A stretch of DNA of 48,236 bases from Methanosarcinaceae archaeon (GTDB taxonomy: Archaea > Halobacteriota > Methanosarcinia > Methanosarcinales > Methanosarcinaceae), in contig JAFGCK010000116.1 of the NCBI GenBank assembly GCA_016932675.1, positions 1 to 48,236 of the forward strand, in the 5' to 3' direction. The number at the start of each line of letters is the position of its first letter. Position 1 is the stretch's first letter. Below are positions 1 to 8,983 of this stretch, in pieces. Both the position numbers and the translations under genes were made by a program. Below the pieces are notes generated by a model. It saw only the letters and a program-made list of their open reading frames with translations. It was not told the origin of the DNA and ran no database searches.

Positions 1-58
1 AAAATCCATAACAGTGAATTCATACTGAGGGATTATTATTCATGAAAAAAAAATAGAA

Positions 59-1252
59 GTGAGAAATCTTGTTAAAATTTTTGGAAAACAGCCTCAAAAA
101 GCTCTTTCAATGGTAGAGAAAGGCATGTCAAAACAAGAGATCTTCGAGCAGACAAAACAGACAGTTGGTCTGTATAATGTTAACTTTGATGTTTACAATG
201 GTGAAACATTCGTACTCATGGGACTCTCAGGCTCCGGGAAATCAACCCTGCTCCGGTGTCTCAACAGACTGATACCCCCCACAGACGGGCATATACTCAT
301 CGACGGTGATGACATTGCAGGTATGAATACCGAGGAGCTTCGCAATATCCGCAGAAAAAAGATGACGATGGTGTTCCAGAGTTTTGCACTGCTTCCTCAC
401 CGGACGGTCATAGACAATGTAGCCTTCGGACTTGAGATACAGGGCATGTCCAAGGAAGAAAGATACGCAAAGGCTGAGGAAGCTATTGCCAAGGTTGGAC
501 TTAAAGGACACGAGCAAAGCACTACCTCCTCTCTGAGCGGAGGTATGCAGCAGAGAGTCGGGCTTGCAAGAGCCCTTGCAACAGATCCTGATGTCCTGCT
601 TATGGATGAGGCATTCAGCGCCCTTGACCCCCTCATAAGGGCGGAGATGCAGGATGAACTCCTGGCCCTTCAGAACAAAATGAAAAAGACCATTGTCTTC
701 GTATCCCACGACCTGGATGAAGCTCTGAAACTCGGGGACAGGATAGCCATAATGAAGGATGGCTACATAGCCCAGACAGGTACTCCCGAAGAGATACTTA
801 CCTCCCCTGCAGACGACTATGTCTCAGAGTTCGTGGCGGGAGTTGACAGGGCAAAGATCCTGACCGCAGAGAATGTGATGAAACGACCGGAACCTGTAGT
901 TTCCATAAACTCGGCCCTGACGGTTTCGATCCAGCTGATGAAAAAACACGGAATTTCCTCTATCTTTGTTGTCGATCCCGACAAGATGCTTCAGGGAATT
1001 GTGCTTATAGATCATGCAGTAACTGCAATGAAGGAAAAGAAAAAGATTAGTGAGGTAATGATCAGTGATTTCCCCAGGGTAGAACTCGATACGCCGGTAA
1101 AGGATATCATTCCGATCATTGCTGAAGGCCAGTACCCTCTCCCGGTCGTTGATGAAAGCGGCAAGTTTCGGGGCATAATAGTACGCGGGAGCGTACTTGG
1201 GGCACTGGCGATCACAGAGAAAGATGCAGAACAAGAGAAGGAGGCGCAATAA
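59..1252 (+). CDS. proV: Glycine betaine/proline ABC transporter ATP-binding protein with C-terminal CBS domains (N-terminus uncertain; see A9 tract finding)
   Basis: Walker A GLSGSGKST, signature LSGGMQQRVGLARAL, Walker B VLLMDEAFSALDP, C-terminal CBS-like region; followed by matching permease and binding protein. Confidence 0.93.
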   Translation: MRNLVKIFGKQPQKALSMVEKGMSKQEIFEQTKQTVGLYNVNFDVYNGETFVLMGLSGSGKSTLLRCLNRLIPPTDGHILIDGDDIAGMNTEELRNIRRKKMTMVFQSFALLPHRTVIDNVAFGLEIQGMSKEERYAKAEEAIAKVGLKGHEQSTTSSLSGGMQQRVGLARALATDPDVLLMDEAFSALDPLIRAEMQDELLALQNKMKKTIVFVSHDLDEALKLGDRIAIMKDGYIAQTGTPEEILTSPADDYVSEFVAGVDRAKILTAENVMKRPEPVVSINSALTVSIQLMKKHGISSIFVVDPDKMLQGIVLIDHAVTAMKEKKKISEVMISDFPRVELDTPVKDIIPIIAEGQYPLPVVDESGKFRGIIVRGSVLGALAITEKDAEQEKEAQ

Positions 1253-2085
1253 TGGAAATGCCCGACCTTAATATTGGAGAAGGAGTTGAGTTGGTCGTCT
1301 ACTGGATCGATGATCATTTCGGTTTCTTCCTGGATATCTTCAGCGATTTTGTGGATATACTGATATCAGGGCTCAGGGATGGCCTTATGTTCCTCCCTCC
1401 CCTGGCTTTTACAGTGATCACGGCTTTGCTGGTCTATTTCCTGACAAAGAGAATGGCAGGACTTGCCGTCGGGACTGCAGCAGGTTTCCTGTTGATAGAT
1501 TCCATGAATCTCTGGGACCTTGCAATGGAAACACTGGCACTTGTACTGTCATCGGCATTTATAGTCCTTGCTGTGGGGATACCACTGGGCATACTGGTTG
1601 CAAAGAGCGAAATTGCGTACCAGATCACCAAGCCAATACTTGACTTCATGCAGACAATGCCATCTTTCGTCTACCTTATCCCTGCTGTGATATTCTTTGG
1701 GCTGGGCAATGTACCCGGCCTGGTAGCGACCGTTGTGTTCGCAATGCCTCCCGCGATACGCCTGACCAACCTGGGAATACGGCAGGTGCCTGTGGAACTT
1801 GTGGAAGTTGCCGATTCCTTTGGGACCACACCGATGCAGAAGCTATTGAAAGTGGAACTGCCTGTTGCCGTCCCGACTATAATGGCAGGGGTCAACCAGT
1901 GTATAATGCTATCCCTTTCAATGGTCGTTATTGCTGCCATGATCGGTGCACGCGGACTTGGCTACCAGGTGCTTGTAGGTATCCAGAGAGTGGATATCGG
2001 GCAGGGATTCGAGGCTGGCCTTGCGATCGTGATCATTGCTATTGTGCTTGACAGGCTGACACAGAATCTGACACCCAAAAAATAG
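1252..2085 (+). CDS. proW: Glycine betaine ABC transporter permease
   Basis: Hydrophobic ORF with binding-protein-dependent permease signature (VADSFGTTPMQKLLKVELPVAVPTIMAGVNQ); starts at TAATG overlap with the ATPase stop. Confidence 0.93.
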   Translation: MEMPDLNIGEGVELVVYWIDDHFGFFLDIFSDFVDILISGLRDGLMFLPPLAFTVITALLVYFLTKRMAGLAVGTAAGFLLIDSMNLWDLAMETLALVLSSAFIVLAVGIPLGILVAKSEIAYQITKPILDFMQTMPSFVYLIPAVIFFGLGNVPGLVATVVFAMPPAIRLTNLGIRQVPVELVEVADSFGTTPMQKLLKVELPVAVPTIMAGVNQCIMLSLSMVVIAAMIGARGLGYQVLVGIQRVDIGQGFEAGLAIVIIAIVLDRLTQNLTPKK

Positions 2086-2136
2086 GATTAACATTCCAAT
2101 AGGTATCTTATATAATGCAAAGAAAGATGTGATAAT

Positions 2137-3021
2137 ATGAAAAGAAAGATAAAAGCCCTTGCAGCAATTACACTGGTTGCCATGCTGGTCATGGTAAGCG
2201 GATGTACTGACCAGGACACAAATGAGGAAACGGAAGAGACCACACCTGCTAAAGAAGCCACGATCGGCTATGTTCTCTGGGACGGGGAGATTGCCAGTAC
2301 CAATGTCATGAAACTTGTCCTTGAAGAAGCCGGATATGATGTAGAGATCATTTCAATGGATGCAGGTGCACTATATCAGGGACTTGCAGACAGCCAGTTC
2401 GACTTTACAACATCAGCATGGCTCCCTCAGACCCAGAAGAACTTTTGGGACAAGTACGGGGATGATATCGACAGTGTTGCTGTCAACCTTGAGGACTGCC
2501 GCATCGGACTCGTTGTCCCTACATATGTTACTATTGATTCCATTGAGGAACTCAATGACAACAAGGACAAGTTCGATGGAGAGATCATAGGTATTGATCC
2601 GGGTTCCGGAATTATGCAAACCACTGAGACAGCAATTGAGAACTATAGTCTTGATTACGAACTTGTCGCCAGCAGCAATGCGGGAATGACAGCTGAACTT
2701 CAGAACTCAATAACAGATGATGAGTGGATTGTTGTTACACTCTGGACACCTCACTGGACATTCAACAGTTTTGACCTTAAATATCTCGAGGATCCGAATG
2801 GCGTATATGGCGAGGCAGACCATGTTGAAACCCTTGCAAGGGTTGGCCTTGAAGAAGATGACCCTGAACTCTATGGCATCATAAGCAGATTCAAATGGAC
2901 GCATGATGATATCCAGTTCGTTATGGCAGACCTTACCGAAGGTGTGCCTGAAGAGGAAGCTGCACAAAAGTGGGTTGACAACAATCCGGAAAAAGTGCAG
3001 GAATGGATTGGGGAGAACTGA
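2137..3021 (+). CDS. proX: Glycine betaine ABC transporter substrate-binding lipoprotein (OpuAC/ProX type)
   Basis: Lipobox VSGCTD, ATIGYVLWDGEIASTNVMKLVLEEAGYDVE, third gene of the operon. Confidence 0.92.
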   Translation: MKRKIKALAAITLVAMLVMVSGCTDQDTNEETEETTPAKEATIGYVLWDGEIASTNVMKLVLEEAGYDVEIISMDAGALYQGLADSQFDFTTSAWLPQTQKNFWDKYGDDIDSVAVNLEDCRIGLVVPTYVTIDSIEELNDNKDKFDGEIIGIDPGSGIMQTTETAIENYSLDYELVASSNAGMTAELQNSITDDEWIVVTLWTPHWTFNSFDLKYLEDPNGVYGEADHVETLARVGLEEDDPELYGIISRFKWTHDDIQFVMADLTEGVPEEEAAQKWVDNNPEKVQEWIGEN

Positions 3022-3030
3022 AGTTCTCCC
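3011..3030 (+). terminator. Hairpin terminator overlapping proX stop codon
   Basis: GGGAGAACT-ga-AGTTCTCCC (9-bp arms) followed by TTTTCC; the TGA stop is in the hairpin. Confidence 0.65.
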
Positions 3031-3067
3031 TTTTCCTGTTCTATACTATTTCCTTTTTTAAATCTCT

Positions 3068-3545
3068 TTACTCCCGATTTTTGGTTTTATTGCTTTCAGC
3101 CGGGAATGCGGCCCTGACCATTTCAATGTGATCGATACCTGCATCCCTGAAAATACCTCCGTTTTCCCTGAAGCCGAAACGCCGGTAGAATTCGACGGCA
3201 TAGATCTGGGAATCCAGCCTGATCCCTTCTGCATCAATTCCTTCAGCTTTTTTCAACATTTCTTCCATCAGTAAACTACCAACACCCTTTTCGCGATATT
3301 CTTTAAGTACACATATCCTGCCAAATCTCAGGAAACCATCTTTATGAAACATCCTTCATCCTTCCGGTTGCAGCCGGCATGTCACCATGATATACTATAA
3401 GGTGCTCCGCAATGCAGTCATACTTATCTATCTCAATTTCTTCGGGCACATTCTGTTCGATGATAAAAACCTGCCTGCGCACAGGATAGGCTTCCTCAAG
3501 TCCGGCAAGCCCTTTTTTCCATCTGGGTTCCATACATACACTCAT
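3068..3545 (-). pseudogene. GNAT family N-acetyltransferase, frameshifted by a 7-bp tandem duplication
   Basis: N-terminal half (MEPRWKKGLAGLEEAYPVRRQVFIIEQNVPEEIEID...AATGRM) and C-terminal half (KDGFLRFGRICVLKEYREKGVGSLLMEEML) lie in different frames and join at a duplicated CATCCTT (3350-3356/3357-3363). Confidence 0.88.
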
Positions 3546-3720
3546 CTTTTTCAGGGAAAACTTAGCATTCCAGAAGATAAATAGGTTTACAGACGGGACC
3601 CGTCTTTTTACGGATCACTTCAAAAACACAATTCAATGCCGCATCATATCGAAAAGCTTAAATAAAATATAGGAAATGTTTAGGCGTCTATATAATATAT
3701 AGTCATGTAGGAGAGTAGTT

Positions 3721-4032
3721 ATAAATAAAATACTTAGTATACTGTTAGTTTTCCTGATGATCGGACTGGTAGCCGTATCAGAATGCACGGACACATCTGA
3801 AGAAGAAATGGAAGAAGAGGATGCAGCACCTGAGGAAGAGGCCCCTGAGGGAGAGATGACCGAAGAGGATATGGCCGGGAATGCAAGCGCAGAGGAGAAT
3901 GCTATTGCAGACATGAATGCTACCGGGGGAATGAACGAAACGAACGTCACCGGGGAAATGGCTGATGTAAATGTCACCGAAGAGGAGACATCAGTCACTG
4001 AAGCAGAAGAGAACACTACAGAAGAGATGTGA
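3721..4032 (+). pseudogene. Acidic, sequon-rich lipoprotein-like gene lacking a canonical start codon (ATA at 3721; first in-frame ATG at 3757)
   Basis: Reading from ATA 3721 gives (M)NKILSILLVFLMIGLVAVSECTDTSEEE..., a signal peptide similar to that of the gene at 4360, with a GGAG motif correctly spaced before ATA 3721. Confidence 0.5.
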
Positions 4033-4359
4033 TCCAAACCCTTTGAATTACCACAATTCCAGGAGAGGGAGCAGTGAACAGAATTCCACGATCTGGGATT
4101 TGTGGCAGTCTCCCTTTAAAATACTTTTTTGAACTGTGAATTTAACCAGTTGGTAACTCTTACCCCGGTTGAATTCAGCTGATTCATGATACATAATACA
4201 GCGGATTATGTTCCAAAATTCACTCATGTGCCAGTTCTCAGGAGCTTCCGATGATCTGTGAAGTTATTACATTGAACTGAAAAACAAAAATCTTAAATTG
4301 TAATTGGTTCTGCACTAGAACCCACACATTTTATTTGCAATATATAAAAGAGAAAGTTT

Positions 4360-5157
4360 ATGAAAAAGATTCAAAGCATAATACTCGTCTTTATGGTCAT
4401 TGGCCTTGTAGTTGTCTCAGGCTGTACAGGCACAGAGGCTGAGAACGTTGAAGCGCAAAACGAAACAGAAGTGACAGAGACTGTAACCTATATCATAGGA
4501 ACAGAACCATACTTCCCACCATTTGAATATGCTGACGAGAATAACAGCAATTAGATCATCGGTTTTGATGTAGACCTTATGAATGCCATTGCTGCAGACC
4601 AGGGTTTTGAGATAGTCTGAAAAGACCTTGAATTCGATGCACTCATACCGGCACTGCAGTCAGGACAGATCCATATAATAGTATCAGGCATGACGATCAC
4701 TGAAGAACGCGAGGAATCCGTTGACTTCAGCGAACCATATATCAATGCCGGTCTTGCCCTTGCAGTGGCCGTGGACAATGATGATATAACCGGCGTTGCT
4801 GACCTTGAAGACAAGGTTGCTGCTGTACAGCAGGGTTCCACCGGCGCTGCAAAGGCAGATGAGCTCAAGGCAGAAGGCCTCATAGATGATGTGATCTACC
4901 TCCCCCACGTCAATGATATCATCATGAACCTTCAGAGCGGACGTGCAGACTTCATGATCAACGACCTGCCGGTGACTATATCCTATATGAACCAGCAGCC
5001 AGGTATCATCAAGATAGTCGATGACCAGCTCCAGAGCGAGTCATACGGTTTCGCCGTACGCAGCGGAAACACCGAACTCCTCGACAAGATCAACGCAGGT
5101 CTTGCAAATGTCAGGGAGGACGGTACATACGATGAAATAATGGAAAAGTATTTCTGA
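4360..5157 (+). pseudogene. Polar amino-acid ABC transporter substrate-binding protein, two in-frame nonsense codons
   Basis: MKKIQSIILVFMVIGLVVVSGCTG... lipobox; single continuous frame to 5157 with TAG at 4552-4554 and TGA at 4618-4620; downstream LIPALQSGQIHIIVSGMTITEEREESVDFSEPY is typical of the family. Confidence 0.9.
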
Positions 5158-5183
5158 ATCCTTTTCAGGGATCCGCAATACCT

Positions 5184-5210
5184 GCAAACGGGATTTACTG
5201 ACCCGTTTGC
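5184..5210 (+). terminator. Hairpin terminator after the binding-protein pseudogene
   Basis: GCAAACGGG-atttactga-CCCGTTTGC, perfect 9-bp arms. Confidence 0.55.
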
Positions 5211-5428
5211 ACTTCCTTGTTTTATGATCGGCCGGCCGGGAAACATTATAATTCAATTTACCCTGAGATCCTGCCTTAAGAGTACTTCTTTTTTTAAAGG
5301 ATTTTAGCCGCACTTAATAGTCTTTAAATAGAACTTCTGTTTTTTATCAGTACTGAGGAAAAATCCCCGTACCATATGGATGGTTCAGGGACCATATGAT
5401 CAGAATAAAATCATCAGGATGTATCGAA

Positions 5429-6577
5429 ATGAACTCAAAGAACTTTACACCTCTCGTATTCCTGGCATCACTCGGGGCAGGGGGAATTGCAGTAATGCCC
5501 TTTGTATTGATGCAGTACACGGTAGAACATGGAGCTGAACTTATAACGAGGTCTCATCTGTGGTCACTGGGACTGTCCGGGATATCTGCTGCATACTATT
5601 ACTCACTTGAGGCCATAATGATACTGTTCACCTTTATCCATCTGGCATTGACAGTATGGTTTGCCGCCGGCCTGTTCACATGGATGAGAACAGACAGTTT
5701 CAGAGAACTTATCATGGACCCTCTGAAGAACGCTGCTATTCTCGCGCCCCTGATATCCCTGCTGATGACCATGAATGTCATGATCGGACCCCTGAGATAT
5801 TTCCTGCCTGTGATGTCGGATAACTTTCAGTCCCTGTTCCTTCCGGCAATGATATTCTGGTCACTGGTCTTTCTGGTAGTGATGGTCACTGAGATCAAAC
5901 TTCTGGAGATATCCTTCAGCAAAGGTTTTGACATAACACAGATCAACTTTGGATGGTTGTTGCACCCATTCCTCCTGGGCATGCTGACCGTTGTCGGGAC
6001 AGGCATCGCAGCTATGGCTTCAGACCATGCCATTGCAAACACTGCAGCCTTTCTGTCTTTGATCTCCGGCTCAATGGGAGTATTCCTGCTGCTTGTAAAG
6101 ATGGTCATCCTGTTCAAGAGCCATTTTCAATTGCAGGGACTTCCGGAGAAACATTTTCTCCCAAGCTTCCTTATTGTCATACCTAACATAACCCTCTTTG
6201 GACTAAGTGCCTTCAGATTCGGCCACTTCCTGGAGCATACACACGGGTTCGACCTCGGGGCTTACTTCTATATGGTTGTCGGAGTATCGTTCGGGTTCGA
6301 AATATGGTACATGCTCTTTGGAATGGTTCTGCTCGGTGATTACTTCAGGAAGAACCATTTCAGGGAATTCTACGTGACACAATGGGGATTGATCTGTCCG
6401 TTGGTCGCATTCGTAGTTCTTGGCGCCTTCGCATATGATGTTGTGCTCAGTAGTTTCGTGGTCTATATAGTCCTTGCACTGATGATGGCAGTTACCATTG
6501 TGGTGTATTTCGAACTGCTCAGCAAGCATATCAGGTGTTCCTCATCCAGAAAGGCAAACCTGAGCTGTGAGGTCTGA
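5429..6577 (+). CDS. Polytopic (~10 TM) membrane protein, possibly TsoY-like or TehA/SLAC1-like; function unknown
   Basis: Long ORF (track start 5396) with many hydrophobic segments; MNSKNFTPLVFLASLGAGGIAVMPF N-terminus. Family assignment tentative; start could be 5396. Confidence 0.75.
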   Translation: MNSKNFTPLVFLASLGAGGIAVMPFVLMQYTVEHGAELITRSHLWSLGLSGISAAYYYSLEAIMILFTFIHLALTVWFAAGLFTWMRTDSFRELIMDPLKNAAILAPLISLLMTMNVMIGPLRYFLPVMSDNFQSLFLPAMIFWSLVFLVVMVTEIKLLEISFSKGFDITQINFGWLLHPFLLGMLTVVGTGIAAMASDHAIANTAAFLSLISGSMGVFLLLVKMVILFKSHFQLQGLPEKHFLPSFLIVIPNITLFGLSAFRFGHFLEHTHGFDLGAYFYMVVGVSFGFEIWYMLFGMVLLGDYFRKNHFREFYVTQWGLICPLVAFVVLGAFAYDVVLSSFVVYIVLALMMAVTIVVYFELLSKHIRCSSSRKANLSCEV

Positions 6578-6618
6578 GACCCGAAAGAATCTGTTTCCCG
6601 GATATTCTGCCACGCAGG

Positions 6619-6649
6619 CCGTCCCATGGGACGGTCCCCCTTTTTTTTA
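6619..6649 (+). terminator. Strong intrinsic-like terminator after membrane protein gene
   Basis: CCGTCCCATGGGACGG perfect palindrome followed by TCCCCCTTTTTTTT. Confidence 0.7.
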
Positions 6650-6773
6650 GCTGAGGGGCTTTCTTCTTTTCAAGCTGGAGTAAAAAGCGTTTTATATCCT
6701 TATCTTCATACCTTTTATTACCAGTTGGATGGAAAAACGGTTCTTATAAACGTAAAAAACAGAGGTTCTGAGT

Positions 6774-7465
6774 TTGTCTCTTTTAGCAGCGTATCTGGAA
6801 CACATTGTAAAAGTGGTGCCTGACCTCATTGCAGGATCTGTGATCACCATTGAGATCACTTCATTTTCCCTGTTCTTCGGACTGGTACTTGGAACGATAG
6901 CAGGTCTCTGGAAACTATCAGAGAAGATCGTGTTACGGTATCCCAGTATCGTATATGTAGACTTCATAAGAGGCACCCCCTTCTGGTGCAAATACTGCTC
7001 TTCTATTATGGCATACCAGGACTTTACTCCAACGTGACCGGCAACCCCCTGCAGATCGACCCGATAGTTGCGGGCATAATCGTGTGCAGCATTAACAGTG
7101 GAGCATATATAGCAGAGATCGTTCGTGCAGGCATACAGTCCATAGACAAAGGACAGATGGAAGCTGCGCGTTCCCTTGGCATGAATGAAAAACTCGCAAT
7201 GAGGGAGATAATACTCCCACAGGCGTTCAGGAGGATAATCCCACCCCTTGGCAACGAATTCATCGCTCTCCTTAAGGACTCGTCCCTGCTTGCGGTTATC
7301 GGCGTGCATGAGCTGCTCAAGAACGGACAGTTATACATCTCAAGGACCTTTGCGGCTTTCCCGGTGTACATTGCCGTTGCACTTATGTATCTTATAATGA
7401 CCATAGCCATATCGCGCCTGGTAGCATATTCAGAAAGGAGGCTTGGTGTAAGTGATAGAAGTTAA
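6774..7465 (+). pseudogene. Polar amino-acid ABC transporter permease, one-base deletion frameshift
   Basis: RGTPF in frame 1 then VQILLFYYGIPGLYSN in frame 2; restoring one C (CCCTTC[C]TGGTGCAAATACTG) gives RGTPFLVQILLFYYGIPGLYSN. TTG start at 6774. Confidence 0.9.
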
Positions 7466-8174
7466 GGACCTGTACAAGAGCTTCGGGGACCTTGAAGTAT
7501 TGAAAGGTATCTCCATTGACATACAGGACAGTGAAGTGGTCTGTGTCATCGGACCAAGTGGTTCCGGCAAGAGTACCTTCCTGAGATGCATAAACCTTCT
7601 GGAAATGCCGACCTCGGGAAACATATGGATCGATGGCGAGCAGATAACTGACAGGTCCATCAATATCAATAAGATCCGCGAAGAAGCAGGCATGGTCTTT
7701 CAGCATTTCAATCTTTTCCCCCACAAGACCACTCTTGAGAACGTGGCACTTGCACCGATCAAGGTCAGGAAACTGAAAAAAGAAGAAGCTGAATCAAGAG
7801 CATTTGACCTGCTGAAAAAGGTCGGGCTTGGCGACAAAGCGCATGTCTATCCTTCTGCACTGTCGGGCGGCCAGAAACAGAGGGTTGCCATCGCCAGAGC
7901 ACTTGCCATGCGCCCTAAGTTGATGCTCTTTGACGAGCCGACATCAGCTCTTGACCCTGAAATGGTCGGTGAGGTGCTGGCTGTCATGAAAGACCTTGCA
8001 AAGATGGGAATGACCATGGTAGTGGTCACACATGAAATGGGATTTGCCAGAGAAGTAGGCGACAGGGTCCTTTTCATGGACGAAGGCATGATAGTGGAAC
8101 AGGGTACGCCTGAAGAGATCTTCTTCCATGCAAGGCATGAAAGGACAAGAGCATTCCTCAGCAAAGTGCTTTGA
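7452..8174 (+). CDS. Polar amino-acid ABC transporter ATP-binding protein
   Basis: [47 protein letters not shown] start. Confidence 0.95.
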   Translation: MIEVKDLYKSFGDLEVLKGISIDIQDSEVVCVIGPSGSGKSTFLRCINLLEMPTSGNIWIDGEQITDRSININKIREEAGMVFQHFNLFPHKTTLENVALAPIKVRKLKKEEAESRAFDLLKKVGLGDKAHVYPSALSGGQKQRVAIARALAMRPKLMLFDEPTSALDPEMVGEVLAVMKDLAKMGMTMVVVTHEMGFAREVGDRVLFMDEGMIVEQGTPEEIFFHARHERTRAFLSKVL

Positions 8175-8209
8175 TCCTTGTCTTCCTGCAAATAATAAAA
8201 AATCTTTTT

Positions 8210-8640
8210 CTCTCAACCACCGATGATCCGGTCTTCATCAGCCACGCCCCTGAACTCTCACAGGAATTACGCAGGATCCCGGGTCAGCGAACTCAAGTCC
8301 ATATCCTGCCGCAGCCTCTCTCTTTTGCGATACTGGCACAACATGCCATCAACGACATGCCGATACCCTTGCTCCTGTATGCGGAATGCACATAGATGTC
8401 TTCAATGTACAGGCCCTGCTTTCCCATAAAGGAGGAAAAGTTATGAAAGGAAGTGACAGATCCGCGGGTCTTTCCCTGCTTCTGCAATTGCAGCCTCTGC
8501 ATATGATCCTGGACAAATAACGCCACCCAGATACTATCTTCGCTCTCCGTGGTGCTATCGCTGAGACACTCGAAATCAGCGATCACCTTTCACATAGCTG
8601 CCCCGAATCCCTGTATATGGTATATTGGCCCTGGACCCGG
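8210..8640 (-). pseudogene. GNAT family N-acetyltransferase remnant with at least three frameshifts
   Basis: Minus-strand segments DSIWVALF (frame B), PGSYAEAAIAEAGKDP (frame A), SFHNFSSFMGKQGLYIEDIYVHSAYRSKGIGMSLMACCASIAKERGCGR (frame B), then SCESSGAWLM (frame C) together spell a diamine-type GNAT. Confidence 0.8.
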
Positions 8641-8739
8641 GTCACTGCGGGATTTAAAGCAATATTATTAAAGCATTGGCAGGTTTATTGCTAGTGGAGT
8701 ATAATAGAAAAAAGAGAGGAAAACGAGAAAGGTTAAAAT

Positions 8740-8934
8740 ATGGAACTGGTCATGCGATCTCTACTTAGCTTTATAGCTTCTATCCTGATGACAATACTCG
8801 TGACAGAAGCACTGGCAGACAGGATATTCTTTTCACTTTTTGTTGGCATTCCGGCGGGGATCCTTACCTTTATTGCCACATTTGTCTTCCTCGGTCTCAA
8901 AAAGGACATGCAGAATGAAAAGCCAGACAAATGA
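8740..8934 (+). CDS. Small two-TM membrane protein, hypothetical
   Basis: 64-aa ORF with two hydrophobic segments and charged C-terminus; stands alone with upstream A/G-rich leader. Confidence 0.6.
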   Translation: MELVMRSLLSFIASILMTILVTEALADRIFFSLFVGIPAGILTFIATFVFLGLKKDMQNEKPDK

Positions 8935-8983
8935 GAAAGTATGCCGGCTGGTCAGGAAGACCTGAACGACACATGGTGATCAC

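Noticed and set aside
242-709. Minus-strand ORF of 155 aa inside proV
   Set aside because: Shadow ORF antisense to a strongly conserved ATPase; no recognisable family and no separate initiation signals.
3633-4037. Minus-strand Ser/Ala-rich 134-aa ORF
   Set aside because: Antisense of the low-complexity Glu-rich gene; composition is a by-product of GAA/GAG-rich coding on the other strand.
4552-4554. TAG as a pyrrolysine codon in the binding protein
   Set aside because: A second stop (TGA at 4618) in the same frame has no known sense decoding in this lineage, and TAG is used as the normal stop for several genes here (for example proW, nadK, the b5 protein).
6692-7309. Minus-strand 205-aa ORF
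   Set aside because: Antisense to the permease pseudogene whose plus-strand frames clearly spell an ABC permease.
8293-8586. 97-aa GNAT as an intact short gene
   Set aside because: Flanking sequence in other frames contains additional GNAT blocks, so it is better explained as a multi-frameshift remnant.
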